Assembly (NCBI GenBank): GCA_950295325.1
Contig: OX485804.1
Coordinates: forward strand, 62,032,533 to 62,096,532
DNA length: 64,000 bases
Direction of reading: 5' to 3'
Source of the DNA: Polytrichum commune
Lineage: Eukaryota; Streptophyta; Polytrichopsida; Polytrichales; Polytrichaceae
The translations under genes were made by a program, and so were the position numbers. The notes below the pieces were generated by a model, which saw nothing but the letters and a program-made list of their open reading frames with translations, was not told the origin of the DNA and ran no database searches. This document shows, piece after piece, positions 12,994-23,404 of the stretch; the stretch's first letter is position 1; the number at the start of each line of letters is the position of its first letter.

Positions 12994-14140
12994 TGGTTCA
13001 CTAAAACACTACATGCAACTCTAGATGCCATAGACAAGGGGACGAATATTGTTGGGGCATGCATGACATTTGGTGTCCCCTTTAGCAATCTTAGAGATCA
13101 TCTAAATGACACTGCATAGTTTGGGAAAAATATGGAAAACATGATGTGTTTAAGGGTGATGAAGAGGACACCATTATCAATTGTATATTTAGAATGCAAG
13201 AGGTTGGACTATATGTTTCCATGACCCAACTTAGATTAAAAGTAGCAAAAATTACATAAAATAAAGAGACGCCCTTCACGTAGGGCATTTAAGATGAATT
13301 TGTGCAAGGAGAGGCGTACTAAACTTGTCATGGGAGTTGCACAAGGCCTAGAGGTTGTTAAAGCCAAGGGGTTATCACTTGAATTTGTCAACTATTTCTA
13401 CAAAAATATGAAGAAATACTATGTCGAATTTCTATATAGACCCTTTTGCGTCTAGAACCACAATGAGGCAGGAGCATAGGTGTCTGCGAACATGCACGCT
13501 CCCATAACATGCACAAATTGACATAAAATCAATGTGAGTGACTCACTTGCTTGCAATGTGTCATTGGAGGAGGAAAGAACATTCCCACTTTCTACATATT
13601 CAAAGGCATAAGATTTAGATAAATTTCCACTAAGAAGTGCAAGGAAGGGGCAAAATGTCTATGTAGCATAATGCTTGGATCTCAAACATCCTTTTAACAA
13701 AGTGTACATATCATTTTGTTCATGCTATGCAAGAAGGGCCAAAGACCTCACCTCATAATAGGCTAATGTTGATCCTCAGTGGCTGTGGATCTCATGTGTT
13801 CATAGAAGTGGTCAAGGCTACTAGAGCTACAAGATTAAATATGCTCAATCTTCCCTCACACACCTCTCAAGCTCTCCAACGATTAGATGTAGCCAATTCA
13901 AGTTATTTAAAATTGCATATTACAAGTATTGAGATGTTTGGACCTTGAAAAATAAAAGACGGCATGCAAACAAAAGATCCTCACCTAGTGGATGTCCATG
14001 GCCATGAAGAGAGTATGCACACCAAAGAACATTTAAAAGGGATTTTTAATCGTGTGGGATTTGGCCTCTCAATGACCATAAGATGAACAACAAAATGGGA
14101 CCTTCAAATCAATTTGTGGAGACATCTTTGGTCTTTGGCA
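12994..14140 (+). pseudogene. Pogo/Tigger-like (DDE_1) transposase relic
   Basis: Pieces in three frames follow the order of a plant pogo-like transposase. At 12994 a Psq/CENP-B-like helix-turn-helix reads WFTKTLHATLDAIDKG followed by FGVPFSNLRDHLND. Near 13140 comes GDEEDTIINCIFRMQEVGLY, near 13335 GLEVVKAKGLSLEFVNYFY, and near 13560 the first DDE block CVIGGGKNIPTFYIFKG. At 13766-13900 comes LILSGCGSHV and LPSHTSQALQRLDV, the second DDE block, where the expected Asp is Ser (codon 13778-13780). Near 14000 the usual tail appears as KRVCTPKNI, a stop, then KGFL. Stops and frameshifts separate the blocks, so it is dead. Transposases of this family cut and paste Tc1/mariner-superfamily elements. 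I could not find its terminal repeats. Confidence 0.85.
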
Positions 14141-15109
14141 ATAGTGGTTAAGAGGGAGATCTTTGCGAAATCAAAGTCTAAGAGATTCTACTAGACTTCG
14201 TACCAACCACCCAAGAAAATAGTAGGCAATGCCACGTGATTGTAAAATATAGAGGACGAGGAATGCGACATAGCAAGGCATGATGGGGAGCAATGAGAGG
14301 CGATTGAAACTAAGGAAGAGTTTGTCAACAACCTAGGCAATGTAATTCATAGCATGGGTGCCGTAACATTGCCATAGGATCCTCAAGTGACGAATGCAAG
14401 ATCCACACAACCCTCCAACTATCAACTCCTAGTCCTTGCCAAATTTCTCACTCTCCCACAGGTCAGATGAATCCCCAAATGCAAATCCACTAAGCCCCTC
14501 ATGGACTTCAACATAGTGTAATGATTACCTCGGATGAATATATCCAAGCCTTGGAGCAAAAATCACAATAGTAAGAGGAAGCTTTGAGACGCTCAAAGGT
14601 GAAGAAAGTGGACATAGCCCTCCAAAATCAAGAGAGGTACATAAAAAATTGAAATTGAAATTGAAATATAACAAAATAAAAAAATAAAAAAAACAAACAA
14701 AAAGATTATGCTAAGCAACTCAAAGCAACTGCTAGAGCGAAGCAAAAAGAACATAAGGAGCACGAGCATTGCCTAGCCAAAGAGTGGCCCGACAAAAGGT
14801 GCAAAGAGACTAATGACACCGTCCGTGCTCGGATTCCCACCGGAGCCCCTCTTGAAAAGTAACATGGTGCCCATGTGTGGCACAACACCTACCAAGTGTA
14901 GGTGGAATCCAAGAATAACCATCAAAAGAAAAATAACAAAACCAACAAACCAAGCCTCGGAGAACACACACATTGTTGCACAACTCATTTGGGCTCATCA
15001 TGCAAGGATGCCCTCCATCTCGGAAACTTAACACTTTCCAAGGGAGAAAACATTGAAAACAACACGGAGACTTAGAATGCCAAGCAGACCGTTGCCAACT
15101 GCAAAACTT
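14141..15109. other. Intergenic DNA after the transposase relic
   Basis: No gene. The reverse-strand and forward open frames at 14706-15034 are mutual shadows with no motif. An A-rich stretch (14643-14705) contains TTGAAATTGAAATTGAAAT and AAAAATAAAAAA. Confidence 0.5.
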
Positions 15110-15125
15110 AGTGAGCAGTTGGTCC

Positions 15126-15320
15126 GAGATGACCTTAAACTACCGGATGATGGTGGAGAGATACCCAAATCTCAAAGAAGAGGTTGGCGGTTCAAATCCC
15201 GACTGTAAAATCTCCTCTCTACTTGACGGAAAACTTGTCAAGTGGTGAACTGCCTCCTGTGCTTTGGTGCTGGCCAGTTGGCCTTTTGTCTCAAAAAATA
15301 AAAAATAAAAAATAAAAAAT
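15126..15320 (+). mobile_element. tRNA-derived SINE, copy 1
   Basis: The body starts CGAGATGACCTTAAACTACC. A polymerase III box B-like GGTTCAAATCCCG lies near 15190, and the element ends in repeated AAAAAAT units. It is flanked by an imperfect duplication, AGTGAGCAGTTGGTCC on the left (15110-15125) and AGTGAGCAGTGGACC on the right (15321-15335). The first roughly 115 bases match the SINE at 29470; the 3' halves differ. SINEs are non-autonomous and use LINE machinery. The open frame on the opposite strand (15140-15436) is incidental. Confidence 0.82.
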
Positions 15321-15335
15321 AGTGAGCAGTGGACC

Positions 15336-16229
15336 AAAATGGAGCACACGGAGCAAAACATCATAGCACACAATTTAGGCCCATGTGGATTGCAGCATTT
15401 GATCTCCCTTTTCATGGCAAATTGTGAATGTAGCAATGGAAAGTGTTATGGTAGGTGGTGTCGTATTGTACGGTTGTGGGCACCCTCATTGACAAATTAA
15501 GTTGCCCTAGCCGACAACAAAGGCCCATACCAACGCCAATCAAAGGACCGTTGGTGATGATTTTTGACGTGATTTTTTTTGCATAATTAGGCATTAATTA
15601 TTGATTATTAGATGTCTATAGTTGAGCACTGATGGGCTCATGAGTAGAGTGTTTAGCATGTGGATCGTCACGGTTGTGAGTGGCCCTATTGGCAACCAAG
15701 ATGTTTTGCTTGGAATGTTGTTTAATAAAAGTTGAAATAGTATGGAGCCCATATATTTTTATTTTTAAGCTACCTGAATTAATTTCAAAGGCCGTGAAGT
15801 ACTCTAGCCCAAGTTTTTTGAAATGAATCAGCCACAACCATGTAGGGGGTCAACTTTTTATGTTGGATGGATGAGATGCATGCTTATATGCAATAATTCT
15901 CATCCCTCGACCTTGATATTTATAGGTGGACCGAGGGTAAGTTAGATGCCCGGGAGGAGGAGAAGTTCGCATGTCTAAGGTAGACATACCTATATCCAAC
16001 ATAGCAATAATCTACACACCTAGATTTTAATGGTATATGGTTATTTGTGGATGTAAGAATAGACATCATGTTTAAAAGAGATACGACTACGTGCTAGAAA
16101 CTATGGTAACCATGAAATATGCTCAATAGGTAACATGGCATTAATCAACTCATGGTTGTGTTCCATCCTAGATTTATCCTTTGACCTCCGCTATCATACC
16201 TTCATGGGAAGAAACTTAGAAATTAAGAA
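15336..16229. other. Intergenic DNA with one dispersed-repeat copy
   Basis: No gene. The part near 15968-16110 (AAGGTAGACATACCTA, then ACATCATGTTTAAAAGAGAT) matches the reverse orientation of the repeat seen at 54340 and 55365. Confidence 0.5.
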
Positions 16230-16462
16230 AATTTGACTCCGGTAAGAATAATGAATAATTCCAATATGAATAGTAAGAATATTGCAAATTGTGTCGGTAT
16301 TTTTAGTGATTCATGTAAATAGTGTCGGGATTACAACTCCACCTAAATTTTCCAAGTGTCAGCTTGAATGTATGAATAGCAAATGGATATTCTTACTTTG
16401 TTTTAGGGGGGGGCACAGACTATAATTGACATATTCCAAGGTCATGGAACCGACCCACATGA

Positions 16463-16951
16463 TTGAATAATGTTATGAACATACCAAAAGAACCTATACG
16501 ACCACTTAATGAGCACAAAAATCTTCACATTAATAATGAAGAAGATATTCATATAAGCTCCAAAGCTTATAATGCAAATGACTACAGACAGGACTTGGAT
16601 ATGCTAATCATCTCGCACTATCTTAAGTTCTTGGTTTCATATCCTAGGAGAAGTGGGTGCAAAGAGAAAAGTAAGTTATCCGAAGAAATCGTGTCTACCT
16701 TAGGTTGGTCAGTTGGCCAACTGTTCCTCCTTGCAATGGTTGTTGTCTATCAACATAAACCTTTGCTAAAGTTATGTTACCCAAAGGATAGGGAAAGGGG
16801 AAAGAAGCCACACTTTCCTTCCTTCAATTTAATGTGCACATTGTCCGGGAGATTGTTGGGCATAATTGGTCAAAATCCTAGTGTTTCCAAGTCCAATTGG
16901 TTACATGCTCACATCTTCCAGTTTTTTTATCTTCATAAGTTTGATGTATAG
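16463..16951 (+). other. 162-residue open frame inside an inverted-repeat element
   Basis: The longest uninterrupted ATG frame in the first 49 kb. I do not recognise it. It is polar at the start, has a short hydrophobic stretch (GQLFLLAMVVVY) near residue 95 and a basic stretch (PKDRERGKKP) near residue 107. Its first third matches DNA of the dispersed repeat in the last intron of the RING gene (around 54520-54690), where the frame is not kept: both contain GACCACTTAATGAGC and TTTCATATCCTA. That argues for non-coding transposon DNA that happens to be open. It could be a captured fragment, but I would not call it a gene. Confidence 0.3.
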
Positions 16952-16974
16952 TCTTTGAATTCCTCTAAAACGAT

Positions 16975-17362
16975 CGGTAGAGTAGAGGAGCCCACAACCG
17001 ATCACTTCAGAGGGTTCTGCATCAAATTTGGAGAAATGTAAGGCAGTGCAATTTTTTCCCGCGCAGGACGATAGAAATTAGGAGGATTGCAAAAAATTCT
17101 GGTAATTTTATTCCTTAAATTGAAATTACTATGAATTTTGAAGCCAAAACTTGACCTCGAACATATTACCAATGTCTAGAATCTACCATAACCGTTCATT
17201 TCAACTGCTTGTGCCACCTTACATTACCACTAAAAACCAGGACATGTGTCATATTATTATTGGTTCCAGCCTTATCAAAACTCACTCCCAATCTTATCAA
17301 AATTCCCATACCCTATAGATTGCCGATGGGGTCTTGATTGGGATTAGGCGCCTCTAGTGTGA
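16975..17362 (+). repeat. Clustered ~400-bp repeat, copy A
   Basis: Landmarks in order: AGAGTAGAGGAGCCCACAA, AGGAGGATTGCAAAAAATTC, CCTTAAATTGAAATTACTAT, a GGACATGTGTCAT motif, then CCCTATAGATTGCCGATGGG and TAGGCGCCTCTA. All recur in copies B-D. Confidence 0.8.
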
Positions 17363-17935
17363 TTTTCCCGAAGTCTTCAACTTCAACCGGTTGTTTCTTG
17401 AACCTAACCGGTCCATCGGTAACTAGCGGCCGGTTCTCCCCCATTCAATAAATGTGCATGTACAAAGGACATCCGACAACCCACCGACCCTGGCAGCTTG
17501 GAGCATCACACCGTATACGAAGGTAGGAGTCAAAGATTTGGCCGGTGGCAGTGAATTTACTTCTTGCCAAATGCGGGAAATAGTACCCCTTTCTTAACCC
17601 ACACACATAACATTATTCAGCCATGTGGGTCGGTTTCATGACCCTAGAATATGTCAACGATATTTCATGGGCCCCTCGAATAACTTGGGAATATTCCTTT
17701 AGTATTCATACATTCAAGGTGAACTTGGAAATTCGAGTGGAGTTATACTCCCAGCACTATGCGCTGGAAGTATTGTTCACCCCATGAACATTTGCAAAAA
17801 CATCATTCATCTCAATATTATTCCCTTGAATTACTATTAACAACAACATTGTCATTGAAGATACCGACACTATTCATAATATTCTTACTATTCAAACCGA
17901 CACTATTCATTATCTGCACCGGTGTTAGTTTCTAC

Positions 17936-18124
17936 CCGTGAAGGTAAGATAATGGATGTCCATGTCAAATGCTACATATAGAATGAAACACAACCATGTA
18001 GTTGAATGATGTTATACATTTTCATGTACAACTATGTTAAATTGTGTTGAGGGTGGGTTTATTCTACGCTAGGGTCCGGGTCCAAGAAACTTGGGGTCCA
18101 AAACACCCCTTTATATCTAATGGA
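17936..18124. other. Spacer between repeats
   Basis: No gene. It includes the left end of the GGGTGGGTTT element at 18051. Confidence 0.5.
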
Positions 18125-18480
18125 CTCCTTTATAATAGAGGCACCTATTCCCAATCAAGACCCCATCGGCAATCTATAGGGTACCATAATTTTGATCAAG
18201 TTGGGACTCAGTTTTGATTAGGCCATAACCAATAGTGCCATGGCACATGTCATGGTTTTGAGTGCTAATGTACGGAGGAACAAGTGGTTCAAATGAGCAA
18301 TTATGGTAGACTCTAGACGTGTTCAAGTCAAGTTTTGGCTTCAAAAAAATATAGTAATTTCCATTTAAGGATTAAAATTACCAAAAATTGCAAGCCTCTT
18401 GATTTCTATCTTCCTACATGGAATTTTTTTGCACCGCCTTATATTTTTCCAAACTTGACATAGAATCTCTTAAGTGAACA
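18125..18480 (-). repeat. Clustered ~400-bp repeat, copy B (inverted)
   Basis: It reads in reverse complement as copies A, C and D. On the plus strand it shows CCCCATCGGCAATCTATAGG at 18161 and ATGGCACATGTCATGG at 18239, and ends near 18430 with a GCACCGCCTTATA block matching the TATAAGGTGGTGC of copy C. Confidence 0.78.
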
Positions 18481-18611
18481 ATTGTGGCCACCTTTTCTCT
18501 ATTTCTGGGCTCAAGATCATACCCAAGCTCAAAGACTAGTTTCTCAACATTGGGAAGGATACTTAGAGTAGACACGCCCATAACCGATCACTTAAAAGAT
18601 TTTGTGCCAAA

Positions 18612-18990
18612 TCCATAGAAGTATTAGAGTAGAGGCACCCATAAGTAATCACTTAAGAGATTTTGCGCCAAATATGGAAAAGTATAAGGTGGTGCAACTT
18701 TTCCCATGTAGGAAGATAGAAATAAGGAGTATTACAAAAAAATTCAGTAATTGTATTCCTCAAATTGAAATTGTTGTAAATTTTTAAAGCCAGAAGTTGG
18801 CCTAAACATAGGACCAATGTCTATAGCCTACCATAACCGCCCACTCATCCTCATTATAGCTCTCAAGACTAGGACATGTGTCATGACACTATTGGTTTCG
18901 GCCTGCTGGAAATTCAATCCCAACTTAGTCAAAAATTTGGTATCCTATAGATTGTTGATGGGTTCCTCATCATGAATAGGTGCCTCTATT
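18612..18990 (+). repeat. Clustered ~400-bp repeat, copy C
   Basis: It carries AGAGTAGAGGCACCCATAA, TATAAGGTGGTGCAAC, GGACATGTGTCATGACACTA and CCTATAGATTGTTGATGGG in the same order as copy A. A duplicated fragment of its start lies at 18566-18625. Confidence 0.8.
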
Positions 18991-18992
18991 GT

Positions 18993-19440
18993 GGGTGGTG
19001 CAATTTCTCATGTAGGATGGTAGAAATAAGGAGGATTGCAATTTTCAATTATTTTATTCCTTAAATTGAAAATACTATGAATTTTTAAAGCCAAAAGACG
19101 GTCCAAAAACATAACTAGTGTCTAGAGTTTGCCCTAACCACTCATTTTGATATGAAATCCCCCTCATTTTAGCACACAAAACCCGGGACATGTGTCATGG
19201 CACTAAGAATACCCTAGTGATACCATAACTGAAATTGGAGAGTAAGGGTTAGTTTCCATGTAGGCCATTCTTCCACTAGAATCTAGTAGCCCTTAGAAAC
19301 CATGAAACGTGGAACCTTATTCTAACCACCCACAAAAGTAAATTACCAATCAGTCCCAACCTTGTTGAAATTATGACACCCTATAGATTCACGATGGGGT
19401 CCTAATCGAGAATATGTGGTTCTACTCTAATTGTTTTGTG
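18993..19440 (+). repeat. Clustered ~400-bp repeat, copy D
   Basis: It follows copy C directly and carries GGAGGATTGCAATTTTCAAT, CCTTAAATTGAAAATACTAT, GGGACATGTGTCATGG and CCTATAGATTCACGATGGGG. It is longer than A and C because of about 60 extra bases after the GTCATGG motif. Confidence 0.75.
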
Positions 19441-19607
19441 TTAAAACCGCCGAGATTGGGTACTAGGAAAGCAATGCCACATCAACGATGTTTCATTTTT
19501 CCGTACCTTGGACTTGGATCTTGATGTAATTTCTCGGGGTTTAAGACTAACCCTAGAACAATAGACTTGCTCCATTCTAAAGCCTTGGATCCTAGTGCAA
19601 ACCCATC

Positions 19608-20617
19608 TAAGCTAGTAGACCATAGATGATTACTTACATGCTATAGTTAGTAGCTATGTCAAGAACTCGGTGATAAAGAAACAAGACATAGAGTGCTAAA
19701 ATCAACACCCTACCCAAAAACCAACACCCTTACAAACTTGCACTATAAGAACATGTCGATGTCCACCATAACAACATTAGGCTCACATGTGGATTGGGTC
19801 ATCCACAAATAAAGCTTTGGACCCTTATAACTCGTGCATACTTATATGCAAAACAAAACATACTTTGGTGGGTTGGAATTATGTTTAATTGCTATACCTA
19901 AAACATCTAATACAACTTTATCAAAGTTATAATAATATATACACTTAGCACTTAAACTGATGGTTCTAGCAGGCTCTACCTTATCCAAAACCATGGATTG
20001 TCTGGGTACTATATTCAAGTGAGACTCGAGCCCGTTTATTTCATTACTTAGACTAGCTTGGTGGGACCCTTGTTTAAAAGTTGGATGTACCTACACCGTT
20101 TATGGTATTTAGTGTCACATGTGTAATAGTGTCACTTACTCTATTTTGAGGTGTATGCTAGGTTATATGGATGATTGATAATTTTATCATAATCGTCACT
20201 TCATGACACTTGGCATTCAAGTGCGTTTACTGATATCATGGCATGAGCATGTTCAACAATGTTACGAGGTGCATGCCTATGTATACAATTGTCTATGAGT
20301 TGACTTAAGTGTACATATATGACACTTGTCATTAGAATGCTCAAGAGTATCTTCCTGTTGCATATCAAAATGTAAACACATGACACTTGCCACTAGTACA
20401 CTCACAAATATCTTCCCCTTTGCATACTAAAAACGCAAGACCATCATTTGACATACCCCAATGTGCTACTCTAAATGTCAAAATGTAGATAATTTTTTCA
20501 CTTAAAGAATTCACTTATGTTGACGAATGGAATCATATTGGCAATTAGCGGACGTGACACTTTGAGACCTCTAGGCATATCTAGTTTAGGCCATGTGCAA
20601 ATAGTATACGTGACACT
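19608..20617. other. Intergenic DNA, no gene seen
   Basis: Short frames only. A loose repeat of a TGACACTTG(C/T/G)CA motif occurs at 20203, 20320 and 20380. I see no other structure. Confidence 0.5.
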
Positions 20618-20619
20618 AA

Positions 20620-21080
20620 GGGCCGCTTCACACTATGGTTGAAGGTTGAGAGGCCGTCAATTTCCACCAATCAAATTGCAAGAAACCAAGAATACAACCT
20701 CTTGACCCTTCACACTAGAGGCCAAAGTCCAAAGGCCATTGCTCTCCAAAATGCCTACATGGCAATACTTTTTGACCAAGGCGACATGCTCTTGAAGGAA
20801 GTTTGGGTTGGACAGGAATGAAAACCCAAACTATGGTCGAGAGGCCTTTGATTATTTTCATTAAAAGAAATTGGCAAGATCTTGGCCGTTAGATTGGAGG
20901 GGTTGTATTGGGCAGGGAATAAAGTGGGATGCTCCTTCTTCCTTTGGACTTTGGGCTTGGCCTTTGGAGGCTTCACACTATGGCCGTCCAAGTCGAGAGG
21001 TCGTGGGAGTTCATGGCCTGGACTTATAGTTCTAGACCCTTTCACGTCCACATACATTTGTGGCCATTGGATTGGCTCGG
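20620..21080. mobile_element. Degenerate element with a GGGCCGCTTCACAC start
   Basis: It begins GGGCCGCTTCACACTATGG, close to the GGGCCACTTCACACA end of the elements at 23405 and 25085. A similar phrase, GGCTTCACACTATGG, returns at 20969 in the same orientation. The right boundary is unclear. The open frames at 20639-21100 on both strands are unrecognised. Confidence 0.4.
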
Positions 21081-21180
21081 GAATTGTCTCATCTAGCTAG
21101 CAATTGCAAGTTACGTATATCTCTTTGTTTGAACTTCGGAATCGAAGTAGGGATGATAAAAATCCAGAAGAAGATTGTCT

Positions 21181-21350
21181 TTCTTTTTAAATAGTCACAT
21201 AGGCCCTCCCAATTGTCCTCACTATGGAACCTAGCATGGTGTCTACATTTTGAGCACATAATCCAATCTCATAGGAATGTGTGTTATTTTGATGTTTGTT
21301 CTTAATTACAAGCTTTGCCATGTACCACTCGTATACATATGTTATGTTAT
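21181..21350 (+). repeat. Dispersed repeat R1, forward copy
   Basis: It shows TCACATAGGCCCTCCCAATT, CACATAATCCAATCTCATAG, TTTGATGTTTGTTCTTA and TGCCATGTACCACTCGTA. The same phrases, in the same order, occur at 49025-49200 (forward), and reverse-complemented at about 15968, 26200, 54340 and 55365. Confidence 0.7.
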
Positions 21351-22983
21351 ATAGAGTGACCATTAAAGGCCCACAAATTTTGAAGTGTTAAATTTGAAAC
21401 CCCAACCTCCACCCCAAGATTAGGAGCATTCTAAGGTAAGTGGGCCTAAAATAAACACTTTTAGCTTTGTGCCCATTTATGCTAGGACATCAAACACACC
21501 ATGAGGATGAGATGATTAGCATACCCACATCGAGGCCGTTTGCATTTTTTGCATAATGTATAAAGTTCATATGAACATCTTATTCATTATCAAAGTGAGC
21601 ATGCTATTTTTCTTTTTTTAATAATCATATAGGTTCCCAATTGTGCAGAGCATTGCTAAGCATGCCCCCTCTACATTTTTTTTCCTAAAGGGAGAGGGGC
21701 AAGCAACATGCTTACTTAGCTCGCATGGGGTTCAAGGTGAGACTACATATCATTGGCAATGACATGACCACCAGCTTGCAAACCCATGTGGGCCCTTAAT
21801 AGGCAACATGTTGGCAATTACACTATGTCACAAAACCTAATTTATTATGATATAGTTAAATTTGTTGCCCATGCATGAGTGCCAACCCAACTATTGGCTT
21901 ACCCTTGCAGAACAAACAATACTCATGTTACATATTTTGCACTTTGTAATGGCTAAATATCTCTAAATAAAGAGACAAGAAAAGAAAAGGAAAGAAAAAA
22001 GAAAAAATTATGCTCTCAAATCCTTTGACCCTAGGGTGCAACATTTGACTGCTGAGTAAAAGGAAGAAAATTAAAGGAAAAACAAACAATGGTCTTGTTG
22101 CCGATGTGAATTTGAGCCCATTGGCCTTACTTTGTTCAAGAGTCTCCTTGGTACACAATGGGGTTTACTACATGTCTTGTGATTAGGGGGCCTTGATTTC
22201 TAGTAACATGGTTTGATAAAAAGAAGTGGGGTGCGTTACCCCTCTGGAGGTAGTATGGGTATTTGCATGTTGTCTAGTTTCCATTTGTTTAAGACAAATA
22301 TGTGAGACATTTATAGTTGTTTGGTGTGTGGTTTTCATAGTGTTTTTGATTGATTTGGGGATTTGTAGATTTTTTTAGTTCTTCCATGTTGTTTGTATGA
22401 ATGGCCCCTTGAACTCATGTTGTTATGACCTTTTGGGGGTCGATTTTCCATCCTTGTGTTTGGATTACGTTTATAAGTGGATTGTATATATATTATATGG
22501 TCTCTATGGCTTGGCGGATGTATATATCGTGTGTAAATGTGAAGTTGACCATTGGTATGGAGAGGTCATGTGTGGAGATTAGTGGGCCAGAGTGTTCACG
22601 TGTTGCACCCTTGATGTACAAGTATATATGGGCAGAGTTTGGCTAGACATTGACATTTTGTGGTGTCACATATACATCAAAGTATCCATGATGGGTTGGC
22701 GCTATCTTGGGTTGTGTCGATGTTGAGTAATGTTATGTCTTCACAATCAAATCTTTCATATTTATCAAATTGGAACACTTCTCTAATATCTTTTGATCAC
22801 ATGTTTGTTGTAGTTTAACGGTTTCTTCAATCCATACATGAACACACACCACTCAAATATAAAAATTCCAATTACAACAAGTAATTGGAGTAGGCGCCGT
22901 TTGTAACTTAAACCAAATATTTCCACACCATTTGAAAGATATTTTTTTTGAAGAGCCATACAATTACAATTGGTGTTTGCAAC
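21351..22983. other. Intergenic DNA, no gene seen
   Basis: Open frames at 21928-22158 (minus) and 22397-22646 (plus) have no motif. A fragment near 21606-21635 (ATAATCATATAGGTTCCCAATTG) is the start of another R1 copy. Confidence 0.45.
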
Positions 22984-23325
22984 TACATTTGATAGTCTTA
23001 TTATTGTGGACCACAATAATTTTCATAATGAGAATTAATGTGGGTCACAATGTTTTTCAATCCACACTATATTTATACTAGGAAAATAGCATGGGCCACA
23101 ATAATTTTTTTCCTAGTTAACTAACGTGGGTGATTATTTTATTTCATGTTGTTTTTTCTTTTAACTAATATTTAGTGTGTTGGTCGGAGAAGTCTTTTTG
23201 AGGACTTGGAGAAAGACATGGGGTCTTGGATCCATGTTAATTCCACCATGTCTAGAAAATTAGTGTGACCCACTCTAATTATTTCCACATTAACTTTCCA
23301 CCCACACTAATAGGACTATTTAGTG
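22984..23325. mobile_element. MITE with CACTAAATAGTCC-type ends, copy 1
   Basis: The right end reads GGACTATTTAGTG; the left end ACATTTGATAGTCTTATTAT is a worn match to its mirror. The interior repeats the words GTGGGCCACAATAAT and AACTAACGTGGG, shared with the copy at 28778. CACTA-like termini suggest a CACTA or related superfamily, but no transposase is present. Confidence 0.6.
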
Positions 23326-23404
23326 TACTTAGATATGCGAAAGTGACATTTTTTCAATTACTATCTGATCCATTTGTCAAATTGTTGTTTACAAGTAACA
23401 AAAA

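Larger units (their letters stand above)
16230..17935. mobile_element. Element with long terminal inverted repeats
   Basis: The left arm (about 16230-16405) and right arm (about 17695-17935) are imperfect inverted copies. Shared landmarks are GAATAGTAAGAATATT, an AGTGTCGG motif, ACAACTCCACCTAAATTTTCC (left) against ATAACTCCACTCGAATTTCC (right, reverse-complemented), and a CTTGAATGTATGAATA block. Arms of about 200 bases or more around a 1.3-kb middle resemble Mutator-like elements. I could not fix the edges or a 9-bp duplication. The interior holds the 162-residue open frame at 16463 and one copy (16975-17362) of the repeat that clusters at 18125-19440. Confidence 0.55.
18051..19607. mobile_element. 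Second GGGTGGGTTT-ended element, filled with repeat copies
   Basis: The left end GGGTGGGTTTATTCTACG and the right end, which reads TAGATGGGTTTGCACTAG in reverse complement, resemble the ends of the element at 11271-11632. Internal phrases are shared too (AGACTAGTTTCTCAA; GGACTTGGATC). The family member at 11271 is about 360 bp, whereas this one spans about 1.55 kb because copies B-D of the 400-bp repeat lie inside it. Confidence 0.5.
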
